Positions 1-6,273 of a stretch of DNA of 7,526 nt are shown here, in pieces (position 1 is the stretch's first letter; each line of letters starts with the position of its first letter). The stretch is from contig CALNBW010000145.1 in NCBI GenBank assembly GCA_937874815.1, positions 1 to 7,526 on the forward strand, in the 5' to 3' direction. A program made the translations under genes and the position numbers. A model generated the notes under the pieces. It was given only the letters and a program-made list of their open reading frames with translations. It was not told the DNA's origin and did not search any database. The DNA comes from an uncultured Bacillota bacterium (GTDB taxonomy: Bacteria > Bacillota > UBA994 > UBA5500).

Positions 1-144
1 GGCTTTGTCTACTGGCTGCTCGACCACATACCAAGCGCCGGTGAAAAGCTAGACTTGCCTGACTATGGCCTCAAGATCACGGTAATGGAGATCGATGGTA
101 GGCGCATAGCCAAGCTCAAGATAGAATTGGTAGGAAACGAATAG
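1..144 (+). CDS. CorC/HlyC-type transporter-associated protein, C-terminal fragment
   Basis: This is the last 47 codons of a gene that begins before the window, ending in TAG. The translated end (GFVYWLLDHIPSAGEKLDLP, then a strand rich in I/V and K ending KIELVGNE) matches the usual C-terminal CorC_HlyC domain: a G-x-V-x-x-L-L-x-x-I-P-x-x-G-E opening followed by a beta-strand pair around ITVMEIDGRRI. Full-length family members carry an N-terminal DUF21/CNNM membrane domain, two CBS domains and this small domain. They are inner-membrane proteins linked to magnesium/cobalt efflux or related ion handling. Only the terminal domain is visible, so the membrane and CBS parts are inferred from family knowledge. 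A terminator follows about 25 bases after the stop, so this is the last gene of its transcript. Confidence 0.8.
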   Translation, partial: GFVYWLLDHIPSAGEKLDLPDYGLKITVMEIDGRRIAKLKIELVGNE

Positions 145-168
145 CGAAGCAGGGTACGAAGAACAAAG

Positions 169-214
169 AGGCAGATGCTGCGGTCATCAAATGACCAAAG
201 CATCTGCCTTTTTT
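169..214 (+). terminator. Intrinsic terminator, probably bidirectional
   Basis: A perfect 11-bp stem (AGGCAGATGCT at 169-179 with AGCATCTGCCT at 199-209) encloses a second 6-bp stem (GGTCAT 182-187 with ATGACC 191-196, loop CAA). It is followed by a run of six T at 209-214. It ends the CorC/HlyC-type gene on the plus strand. Read on the minus strand, the same hairpin is followed by the U-rich CTCTTTGTTCTT, so it probably also ends the converging ABC operon. Confidence 0.9.
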
Positions 215-297
215 GTCATCCCTAAGCGCTCAGCCAACTGTTCCAGTTCCCCGTCAATAGCCTTGGTATCCTTAACAGGAACCAACGGCACGTTCAT
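187..297 (-). CDS. Candidate 36-residue small protein at the end of the ABC operon
   Basis: I do not recognise this product. The frame runs from ATG at 297 to TGA at 187 and encodes 36 residues: a hydrophobic MNVPLVPV start, a central charged stretch (KDTKAIDGELEQLAERL) that could form an amphipathic helix, and a KKADALVI end. There is no signal peptide or membrane segment. The start is chosen because GGAGG (307-303) lies five bases ahead of the ATG; a longer in-frame reading from 381 would overlap the permease gene and has no such site. It begins 46 bases after the permease stop and in the same direction, so it would be co-transcribed. Its last codons form part of the shared terminator stem, which is unusual for a gene and keeps confidence moderate. 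It could be a chance frame or an accessory or cargo peptide of the transporter. Confidence 0.4.
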   Translation of the reverse strand: MNVPLVPVKDTKAIDGELEQLAERLGMTKKADALVI

Positions 298-343
298 TTT
301 GACCTCCACATGAACACCTCCAGTTTTTCTTTTTAATCTGTCC

Positions 344-1402
344 TTACCCCTTGAACAACGTAGTGATCGGACGCGAAGCAAACTTCCAAGATGTCCAAAG
401 TACGGCCAGCAACCCCAAACCTAACACGATACAGCTTCCGGGTATATACCTTGCTATAACAATGTTCCAGGACCCTAAACCAAGAGCAAAGGAAATCACT
501 AGCACTAGCAGCAGAGCTAACAGACTACCCGCAGCTAGGATAAACAGCCCTTCTAGCAGCAAAGTAGTGGTTACCTTGCGCCGACTGAATCCGAGTGCCC
601 GTAACACGCCTAGCTCATAGGAACGCTCTTGCTGGCCGAGATAAAAGAGCATATACAGACTAACAACGCCCACAGCAAGAAGCAAAGCTCTAGTCAGGAG
701 CACCAACGCTTCCGCAATAGAAGTAGTACCTTCGTACATTGCCCTTTCATCATTGCTCTTTACCCATGTAGCCTCAGGCATCTGACGAATTATTCTTTCT
801 ATAGTTGCTGTAGGAACAGTACCATCAAGGGCAATAAGAAGCGTGTAAAAGTCGGGCAGATATGGCTGAATGCGGTCCGCCCCGGTTGCTGAAACGAAAT
901 TCGTTATTCCCTTCTCCATGCCAGTGATGGTGAAAGTCACCACTTGATCCAGATCAGTCAGCACAGTGAGCCCGATTTCATCTCCAATACCAAGTGCAGT
1001 AAGCATCGCTACATTTTCTGAAATGACAATCTCATTTTCGTTGCTTGGTAGACGGCCGGAAGCGAGGGCGATCGGTAATAGCTCACTTTTCTCATCAGCC
1101 ACTGCTATTTCAACCTGGCTAACCCCAATTACGGCGGGAAATAGAATGGTTTTCTCTACTTTACGTACGCCCTTTAGCGCCGCAATCTCCGCAGAAACAC
1201 TATGGGCTTTAGGCCCTCTAGCTGAAATATCATATTGAAAGGTGCGCCAAGTGACTAAGGTTTTCTCATATAGGTCGCGCATAACAGCTTCCGTACTCGC
1301 AAATGAGGCCAGCGCGCCCACAACTGTCAGCAGAAGAAATACTGTTCTTAGAGGCTTTCTGAACAAGCCCCAGCGGACAAGTTGAGAAGTGAGTTGACTC
1401 AT
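344..1402 (-). CDS. ABC transporter permease B, FtsX/MacB type
   Basis: Inner-membrane subunit of an ABC system of the FtsX/MacB/LolCE (type VII) class, which use ATP hydrolysis for mechanical transmission or export and not for import. The 352-residue protein has one N-terminal membrane segment (about 18-37), an outside domain of about 190 residues (40-230) containing the MacB_PCD-like SGRLPSNENEIVISE (115-129), and three C-terminal segments (about 231-255, 280-308, 320-338). The cytoplasmic turn after segment 2 carries the family coupling motif QERSYELGVLRALGFSRR (258-275), which contacts the ATPase. ATG at 1402 overlaps the ATPase stop as ATGA, and an AAGGAGA site lies inside the end of the ATPase gene, so translation is coupled. 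It differs clearly from permease A, so the two probably form a heterodimer. The substrate is unknown. Confidence 0.9.
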   Translation of the reverse strand: MSQLTSQLVRWGLFRKPLRTVFLLLTVVGALASFASTEAVMRDLYEKTLVTWRTFQYDISARGPKAHSVSAEIAALKGVRKVEKTILFPAVIGVSQVEIAVADEKSELLPIALASGRLPSNENEIVISENVAMLTALGIGDEIGLTVLTDLDQVVTFTITGMEKGITNFVSATGADRIQPYLPDFYTLLIALDGTVPTATIERIIRQMPEATWVKSNDERAMYEGTTSIAEALVLLTRALLLAVGVVSLYMLFYLGQQERSYELGVLRALGFSRRKVTTTLLLEGLFILAAGSLLALLLVLVISFALGLGSWNIVIARYIPGSCIVLGLGLLAVLWTSWKFASRPITTLFKG

Positions 1403-2076
1403 GCCGAAGTCTCCTTACCACTTTGTCGCAAGTGGATTACCCGGTCCGCCAGTTCTGCCCATTCCGTGTTGTGGGTTACCAACAGACAGGCCGCGCCCTG
1501 CTCTCTTACCAGTGATGTAATTAGCCCCATGATCTCGCTGCCAGTGCGCGCGTCCAGATTACCGGTCGGCTCGTCGGCAAAAATAACGCGTGGGTTAAGC
1601 GAGAGGGCTCGCGCAATACATACTCTTTGCTGCTCGCCACCCGAGAGCTGACCAGGGCGATGATGCAGCCGCTGACTCAGCCCCACTCTATCTAGCATCT
1701 CTTTAGCGCGCTGCTCTGGCTGTCTGGCGTTGGTTAAGCGCAGGGGTATTTCCACATTCTCAAGGGCACTCATTGTGCTGATTAAGTTAAAAGACTGAAA
1801 GATAAAACCAAACGTAGAGGCCCTCAAATCGGAGCGTTTTTCATCCGAAAGCTTGTAGATGTCCTGCCCTTCAAAGAGCACCTGCCCACGCTCCGGTTCC
1901 TCAAGGCCCGAGAGCAGGTAAAGCAGGGTTGATTTTCCCGTACCTGATGGTCCAACAACGGCTGTTATCTCCTGTGGGCGAATGGCGATATCTAGTTCAT
2001 CAATAACTATTATTTGGCTGTCCCCTACTTGATAACTTCTTCTTAGCCCAGTTCCTTCTAGAATCGGTGAGAGCAC
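1399..2076 (-). CDS. ABC transporter ATP-binding protein, MacB/LolD type
   Basis: Cytoplasmic ATPase that powers the two flanking FtsX-type permeases. The 225-residue length is normal for the LolD/MacB/FtsE group. All motifs are intact: A-loop Tyr15, Walker A GPSGTGKST (42-50), Q-loop Gln94 in FQSFNLI, signature LSGGEQQ (144-150), Walker B VIFADEP (164-170) with catalytic Glu169, D-loop NLDA (173-176) and switch His202 in VTHN. The FIFQSFNLI segment and LSGGEQQRV signature are typical of the MacB/LolD branch. The start is GTG at 2076, with GGAGGG six bases ahead. The upstream permease stop codon (TAG, 2099-2097) overlaps a first AGGAGG, so ribosomes ending permease A can restart here after about 20 bases. 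The 3' end overlaps permease B by four bases. Confidence 0.96.
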   Translation of the reverse strand: MLSPILEGTGLRRSYQVGDSQIIVIDELDIAIRPQEITAVVGPSGTGKSTLLYLLSGLEEPERGQVLFEGQDIYKLSDEKRSDLRASTFGFIFQSFNLISTMSALENVEIPLRLTNARQPEQRAKEMLDRVGLSQRLHHRPGQLSGGEQQRVCIARALSLNPRVIFADEPTGNLDARTGSEIMGLITSLVREQGAACLLVTHNTEWAELADRVIHLRQSGKETSA

Positions 2077-2096
2077 AATTATCCCTCCATTTCCTC

Positions 2097-3272
2097 CTAG
2101 GCATTTCGCAAGACTTCCGGCACACTGCTCGCCACAGCCCTACGCCCTACTAAAACTGAAACGATAAGCGAGGCCAAAAACGCATATACAAAGGGAGCTA
2201 AGCTTACAGCACTGGATTCAAAAAGCAGGTATGCAGCTACTTTGGCCCCGGCTAACCCGAGAGCACAAGCCAGAAAAAAAGAAAACGCACATTCCAGTGT
2301 AAGGAGCAACCAAATTCTACGATAACTGAACCCGATAATCCGCAATATTGAGAGCTCCTGCCTTCGGCTATGTACTATTGCTAGGGAAGTAGCGATTACT
2401 ACCTGCAATGAAATGAGTAGCAGGACAGGGCTATACTTCTTGGCGGCATCCCGCAACGGCACCAAATCTGCTGCTACGTATTCCCCGAAGTCATCCACAG
2501 TCGCTACCCTTAGGCCAGGCATTTCCTCGGCCACCAGCGCACGCAGCATCTCTACCCTGTCATCCAGTTCCACTTGTAACCCCTGTAAGCAGACGCCTAC
2601 GGAAGTAACCCGGTCCGCCGGTGTATGCGAAAGCTGCTGTACTACTTCAAGGTGCCCTTGAAGACCATCGTCAGCAGGCTGTCCAGTCGTTCCGATTAAG
2701 AACACATTTTGCTCTTCAACCCCCACCAGATTCCATGTTTCCTGGCCGTCGACCACTGCATAAGTCGCCACTCGCGTAGGAATCTTCATGGGAGCAGAAC
2801 CCCTTTCCAGATGTCGCCCAACGAGAGTGAAAACGGTCTCGCCAGAATTGTTTTCGCTTACTGCATTACCTTTTGTAATGGGGGCATTAAGATACCAGGT
2901 GTCAAAACCGCCTTTGCGCCCCACCAGTCCACCGGGTTTCAGGAAGTATTTCGAGTCCCAAGGGAACCAAACGATGCCTGGGACCGCCAAAGTGGAGGTA
3001 AAGGTTGCTTCCGGATAAATGTCTTTAACCAGCTCGTAGGTCTTTTCATAGGATATGAGCTCACCGCCCGGCCCTAGCATGGGCCCCCCTACCGCTCTTA
3101 GCGTGATATGACCTCCGGCACTCGCAGTAAAGGGGTAACGCCACATATTAGACATCAACTTAACGCCCGATAAGCCAAGGGAGCAAACAACCGTAGCCAT
3201 TGCCAGGGCAATGATAGCAAAGGCATAGCGCCGTAGGTTGTTCTTATATGATTGGATTATAATCCACAGCAA
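2097..3272 (-). CDS. ABC transporter permease A, FtsX type with large extracytoplasmic domain
   Basis: First gene of the ABC operon and partner of the ATPase and permease B. From TTG at 3272 it encodes 391 residues. Segment 1 (about 17-36) is followed by an outside domain of about 240 residues (40-280), then three C-terminal membrane segments (about 281-300, 320-342, 356-376). The cytoplasmic coupling motif SRRQELSILRIIGFSYRR (302-319) is the diagnostic FtsX-family signature. The outside domain has an aromatic, glycine-rich stretch (VWFPWDSKYFLKPGG, about 101-115) and no motif I recognise. Start choice: TTG at 3272 has a purine-rich GAGGGGGGG just upstream and gives the natural MLWIIIQSYKNNLRR. 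A further in-frame TTG at 3290 would add six residues and lacks a well-placed ribosome site. It is transcribed away from the amidohydrolase gene, from a promoter overlapping an inverted repeat. Confidence 0.88.
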   Translation of the reverse strand: MLWIIIQSYKNNLRRYAFAIIALAMATVVCSLGLSGVKLMSNMWRYPFTASAGGHITLRAVGGPMLGPGGELISYEKTYELVKDIYPEATFTSTLAVPGIVWFPWDSKYFLKPGGLVGRKGGFDTWYLNAPITKGNAVSENNSGETVFTLVGRHLERGSAPMKIPTRVATYAVVDGQETWNLVGVEEQNVFLIGTTGQPADDGLQGHLEVVQQLSHTPADRVTSVGVCLQGLQVELDDRVEMLRALVAEEMPGLRVATVDDFGEYVAADLVPLRDAAKKYSPVLLLISLQVVIATSLAIVHSRRQELSILRIIGFSYRRIWLLLTLECAFSFFLACALGLAGAKVAAYLLFESSAVSLAPFVYAFLASLIVSVLVGRRAVASSVPEVLRNA

Positions 3273-3290
3273 GAATTCCCCCCCTCGCAA

Positions 3291-3316
3291 GTTGGAATAT
3301 TTATTTTCCTTCCAAC
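3291..3316. promoter_or_regulatory. Inverted repeat, candidate operator of the ABC operon
   Basis: GTTGGAA (3291-3297) and TTCCAAC (3310-3316) form a perfect 7-bp inverted repeat around a 12-base A/T-rich spacer. The 19-base centre-to-centre spacing suits a dimeric repressor on two adjacent turns better than a terminator. It covers the expected transcription start of the minus-strand promoter. The role as an operator is inferred; no regulator gene lies in the window. Confidence 0.45.
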
Positions 3317-3319
3317 ACC

Positions 3320-3348
3320 ACCCTAACGTAGTCGCACAATAATGTCAA
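3320..3348 (-). promoter_or_regulatory. Sigma-A type promoter for the ABC operon
   Basis: On the minus strand, a consensus -35 TTGACA (3348-3343) is followed by a 17-base spacer and TAGGGT (3325-3320). That -10 keeps the three most important bases (T, A and final T) of TATAAT. Transcription would begin near 3313, about 40 bases ahead of the permease A start and inside the inverted repeat. Confidence 0.6.
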
Positions 3349-3389
3349 CACCCAATTCATCTTATTTGTATATTTGCGTTAGAGTCCTT

Positions 3390-3417
3390 TTGTCCGCGAA
3401 CGAAAAGGAATTAAGCT
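3390..3417 (+). promoter_or_regulatory. Weak candidate promoter for the amidohydrolase gene
   Basis: TTGTCC (3390-3395), a 16-base spacer and TAAGCT (3412-3417) fit the sigma-A pattern only partly (4 and 3 of 6 bases). It is the best-placed candidate I found, giving a leader of about 60 bases before the ATG at 3483. A different start point upstream is possible. Confidence 0.25.
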
Positions 3418-3482
3418 ATGCGCGGGGAATGCTACTACATGGCATCTCTCACCTGCAAATACTATACGAGGAGGAACTAGAC

Positions 3483-4676
3483 ATGACTCATTTGATTATT
3501 AAAGGCGGCCTATATTTTGACGGCAAGAATTCGCCGCAAGAGGGACAGGCTATAATTATTATGGACAACAAGGTCCAAGAGGTCATGCCTGTAGCGCAGC
3601 TACCGACAGAAACTAGTGCACAGATCATTGATGCAACTGGCTGCACTGTTCTCCCTGGCCTCATTGACTGCCATGTACATATCACCAGCAGCGGCGAAGC
3701 CGATAGCTCTGGTGATCGCCTAGAGCCGGACACGCTGCTAGCACTGCGCGGGGTTCACAACGGCCACATTCTGCTAGAATCGGGCTTTACTACCCTACGC
3801 AACATGGGCAGCCGTAACCAGATTGATATTCAGATTAAGCGTTCTATGGAGCTAGGCTACGTTGTCGGTCCGCGCCTGATTACTTCTGGCATGTGCATCT
3901 GCATGACTGGTGGGCACGGTTGGATGGGCGGCCGCGAAGTCGATGGTGCCGATGAAGCTCGCAAAGGGGCGCGCGAGCAGCTGAAGGCTGGTGTTGAAGT
4001 GCTAAAGATCATGGCGACCGGCGGCGTGATGACCCCCGGCGTTGAGCCAGGATCGGCCCAACTGACTATTGAAGAAATGCGGGCAGCAGTAGAAGAGGCG
4101 CACAAAGCTGGCCGCAAGACAGCTACCCATGCCCAGGGTACTACTGGCATCAAGAATGCCATTTTAGCAGGGCTTGACTCCATCGAACATGGCATTTTCC
4201 TAGACGATGAAGCTGTGCAAATGATGCTTGATCATGATGTTGCCCTGGTGCCGACGCTGGCTGCCCCTCATCACATTGTGCAAGGCGGCCTAGCATCAGG
4301 TATCCCAGCCTACGCTGTAGAGAAAGCGAACCGCGTCTTTGCTTCCCATAAAGAAAGCTTCAAAAAGGCTCTTAAGGCTGGTGTAACCATCGCCTTCGGC
4401 ACTGACTGTGGTACTCCACTGAATAAACCGGGTCAGAACGCGCTGGAGTTTCAGCTGATGGTTGAAGCAGGCATGACACCACTGCAAGCGCTCACTGCAG
4501 CCACTAGCACCGCAGCCCAGGTCTGCGACCGCCCCAACATTGGTAGCTTGACGCCCGGCAAGTTGGCTGATGCCATTGTTGTGCGCGGCAATGTATTCAG
4601 TGACGTGTGCTTGCTGCAGGACCAAGCCAACATTAGCTATGTAATTAAGGATGGGCAGATAGTGGTCAGCCGCTAG
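3483..4676 (+). CDS. Amidohydrolase, COG1228 family, prolidase/Xaa-dipeptidase-like
   Basis: Metal-dependent hydrolase of the amidohydrolase superfamily, in the imidazolonepropionase-like COG1228 group. Characterised members of this group cleave dipeptides such as Xaa-Pro or Xaa-Arg/Lys. The 397-residue length is normal. The binuclear metal site is complete: H64 and H66 in VLPGLIDCHVH (56-66), K175 in VLKIMATGG (the lysine that is carboxylated), H216 in ATHAQG, H236 in SIEHGIF and D308 in FGTDCG. A GGHG loop (143-146) probably contacts the substrate. The small beta-sandwich is formed by both ends (residues 1-55 and about 355-397, with GSLTPGKLADAIVV typical). There is no signal peptide, so it is cytoplasmic. 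ATG at 3483 is chosen because GAGGAGG lies eight bases ahead and the family N-terminus (HLIIKGGLYFDG) starts there; an in-frame ATG at 3342 would add 47 atypical residues and overlap the divergent promoter. Exact substrate is not determinable. Confidence 0.92.
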   Translation: MTHLIIKGGLYFDGKNSPQEGQAIIIMDNKVQEVMPVAQLPTETSAQIIDATGCTVLPGLIDCHVHITSSGEADSSGDRLEPDTLLALRGVHNGHILLESGFTTLRNMGSRNQIDIQIKRSMELGYVVGPRLITSGMCICMTGGHGWMGGREVDGADEARKGAREQLKAGVEVLKIMATGGVMTPGVEPGSAQLTIEEMRAAVEEAHKAGRKTATHAQGTTGIKNAILAGLDSIEHGIFLDDEAVQMMLDHDVALVPTLAAPHHIVQGGLASGIPAYAVEKANRVFASHKESFKKALKAGVTIAFGTDCGTPLNKPGQNALEFQLMVEAGMTPLQALTAATSTAAQVCDRPNIGSLTPGKLADAIVVRGNVFSDVCLLQDQANISYVIKDGQIVVSR

Positions 4677-4695
4677 GTTGCCATATCCTTCCCTT

Positions 4696-4725
4696 AGGCC
4701 GCACGGGCTACCGTGCGGCTTTTCT
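4696..4725 (+). terminator. Intrinsic terminator after the amidohydrolase gene
   Basis: A perfect 9-bp GC-rich stem (GCCGCACGG 4698-4706 with CCGTGCGGC 4711-4719) with a four-base GCTA loop is followed by TTTTCT. It lies 20 bases after the stop codon, so the amidohydrolase gene is a single-gene unit. Confidence 0.93.
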
Positions 4726-4774
4726 GGTTATCCCCTAGCGCAGACGCGCAGCCGCAAATATGTTGCACATTTAC

Positions 4775-4803
4775 TTGCACAACGCCGTTCTAACGCTTAC
4801 AAT
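4775..4803 (+). promoter_or_regulatory. Promoter of the alpha-oxoamine synthase gene
   Basis: TTGCAC (4775-4780), a 17-base spacer and TACAAT (4798-4803, 5 of 6 bases of the -10 consensus) place the start near 4810, about 45 bases before the ATG. The -35 lies in the second copy of a direct repeat: TTGCACA occurs at 4763-4769 and again at 4775-4781, 12 bases apart. The repeat could be a regulator site. Confidence 0.55.
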
Positions 4804-4854
4804 GATGTTATAAAGTTAACTAGCAAACAAATCTACTGCAGGAGGAGTGAGTAA

Positions 4855-6099
4855 ATGGATTCTACCAAGTACTCCTTAGCCGATTTTATTGACGTGCCAG
4901 ACCTGGATATTATGGGTAGGGCTCAGCTATTCGCGGAATATGCCCAGGATAGTCGGCAGCGTGGCCATGCTCATTTTAGGCGAATATCATTAGATGGCTC
5001 TGGCCCCACCATGCGAGTAATTGATCCTCTGTCTGGGCAGGTCAACGAGATGATTTACATGGCATCTAATGATTATCTGAATTTGACTAGGCATCCTCGC
5101 ACGATTGCCGCGGGCCGTGCTGCACTGGAGAAATATGGTGCAGGTGCAGGTAGCGTACCGCTGCTCGGTGGCACCATGGATATTCATATACAGTTAGAGC
5201 AGAAGGTTGCCAAATTCAAGGGGTGTGAGGACGCAATCCTCTACACCAGTGGTTTCGGTTCCAATTGTGGTACCTTGCTAGCCATGCTCACCGACAAAGA
5301 TGTAGCTATTCTCGATCTTCTGGTCCATGCTAGCATTATTGACGGCTGTAAGAACACCAACGTTCAACATTTCCGCCACAACAACATGCAATCACTAGAA
5401 CGGGCGCTGAATAAGGCTAAAGGCAAGCGCACAAAGCTGGTAGTTGTAGATGGAGTGTACTCGATGGATGGCGATATCGCCAAGCTCGATGAAATTGTAG
5501 AACTGGCTCACGCCCATAACGCCTATGTAATGGTTGACGAAGCACACGCTACTGGGGTAATTGGCCCTAACGGCCGGGGCACTCCAGAGCATTTCGGATT
5601 AGAAGGCAAAGTAGATATTGTGGCCGGCACATTCAGTAAAGGGCTAGGCGTTGTTGGTGGTTTCATAGCCACTAACGAAGAGTTAGTGCAGCTACTGCAC
5701 TTTTACTCTCGCGCTTACATGTTCTCAACGGCCCCCACGCCCCAGGCGGTAGGCTCGTTAATTGCAGCTCTGGATGTAATCGAAACTGAGCCAGAGCTAA
5801 GAGCCCAACTTTGGAATAATATTAACTACTTCCGTGAAAACATAGTTGGCCTCGGCTATGACATCGGCAATGCCGAAACGGCCATTTTCCCCTTGATTAT
5901 TGGGGACGGGCTCAAAGTGCGCGACATGTGCCGACGTTGTCACGAGCTCGGTCTTTACATTAACCCAGTGCAATACCCGGCAGTGCCAGAACGGCTCTCA
6001 CGGTTACGCATCAGCCTCATGTCGGCGCATACTCGCGAACACCTAGACAAAGCTCTAGAAATACTAGAGCAGGTTGGGCGAGAGTTTGCAGTAATCTAG
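4855..6099 (+). CDS. Alpha-oxoamine synthase family PLP enzyme (BioF/Kbl/SPT-like)
   Basis: Pyridoxal-phosphate enzyme of fold type I that condenses an acyl-CoA (or acyl carrier thioester) with an amino acid, with loss of CO2 or, in Kbl, in the glycine/threonine pathway. It has 414 residues, slightly longer than typical BioF or Kbl because of an N-terminal extension of about 40 residues. Visible motifs: ASNDYLNL (70-77), the glycine loop GAGAGSVPLLGGT (95-107), H158 in VHASIIDG stacking on PLP, DGVYSMDGD (199-207), D228 and H231 in VDEAHATG, PLP lysine K262 in GTFSKGLGVVGGF, and R385 in RLRIS for the substrate carboxylate. The start has GGAGGAG well placed. It is alone between a promoter and terminator, with no biotin genes and no threonine dehydrogenase beside it. 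Thus 8-amino-7-oxononanoate synthase, glycine C-acetyltransferase and serine palmitoyltransferase-like roles all remain open. Confidence 0.9.
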   Translation: MDSTKYSLADFIDVPDLDIMGRAQLFAEYAQDSRQRGHAHFRRISLDGSGPTMRVIDPLSGQVNEMIYMASNDYLNLTRHPRTIAAGRAALEKYGAGAGSVPLLGGTMDIHIQLEQKVAKFKGCEDAILYTSGFGSNCGTLLAMLTDKDVAILDLLVHASIIDGCKNTNVQHFRHNNMQSLERALNKAKGKRTKLVVVDGVYSMDGDIAKLDEIVELAHAHNAYVMVDEAHATGVIGPNGRGTPEHFGLEGKVDIVAGTFSKGLGVVGGFIATNEELVQLLHFYSRAYMFSTAPTPQAVGSLIAALDVIETEPELRAQLWNNINYFRENIVGLGYDIGNAETAIFPLIIGDGLKVRDMCRRCHELGLYINPVQYPAVPERLSRLRISLMSAHTREHLDKALEILEQVGREFAVI

Positions 6100-6113
6100 C
6101 TAACAGAAGCAGC

Positions 6114-6145
6114 AAACCCTCTGGGATTATCCCAGGGGGTTTTTT
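6114..6145 (+). terminator. Intrinsic terminator after the oxoamine synthase gene
   Basis: A 13-bp stem with one G-U pair (arms 6114-6126 and 6130-6142, three-base loop) merges into a run of six T (6140-6145). It starts 15 bases after the stop codon, so the oxoamine synthase gene ends its transcript here. Confidence 0.93.
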
Positions 6146-6189
6146 GCATATGGAAAACGGAAAAACTTTTCAGGCGGAGGACCGACACC

Positions 6190-6219
6190 TTGCAGGGGAT
6201 TTACAGTCTATATTACAAA
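6190..6219 (+). promoter_or_regulatory. Weak candidate promoter for the DegV-family gene
   Basis: TTGCAG (6190-6195), an 18-base spacer and TACAAA (6214-6219) match the sigma-A pattern moderately (3 and 4 of 6 bases). A terminator lies just upstream, so a promoter is needed between 6146 and 6273, and this is the best candidate I see. Confidence 0.3.
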
Positions 6220-6273
6220 GCACCCTATTACCAACGGGCCTTAATTCGACCAACCAGGGAGGTTTTTCTGTAT

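Noticed and set aside
298..381. Longer reading of the small frame, starting at 381 on the minus strand
   Set aside because: It would overlap the permease B gene, has no ribosome site, and has an arginine-rich extension typical of non-coding translation. The ATG at 297 has a good site.
2074..2100. Tiny frame (ATG GAG GGA TAA) ahead of the ATPase gene as a leader peptide
   Set aside because: The AGGAGG is only two bases before its ATG, too close for normal initiation. The sequence is better explained as a stop-codon-overlapping ribosome site followed by the true GGAGGG-GTG start.
2709..3077. Plus-strand frame of 122 residues opposite permease A
   Set aside because: It is the antisense of a well-supported gene, without a ribosome site or recognisable motif.
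3342..3482. N-terminal extension of the amidohydrolase from an upstream in-frame ATG
   Set aside because: No ribosome site; the extension has no family similarity and overlaps the -35 of the divergent promoter. The family N-terminus starts at 3483 with a strong site.
6190..6273. N-terminal extension of the DegV-family protein
   Set aside because: The opening codon is TTG without a ribosome site. The family N-terminus begins at the ATG at 6274.
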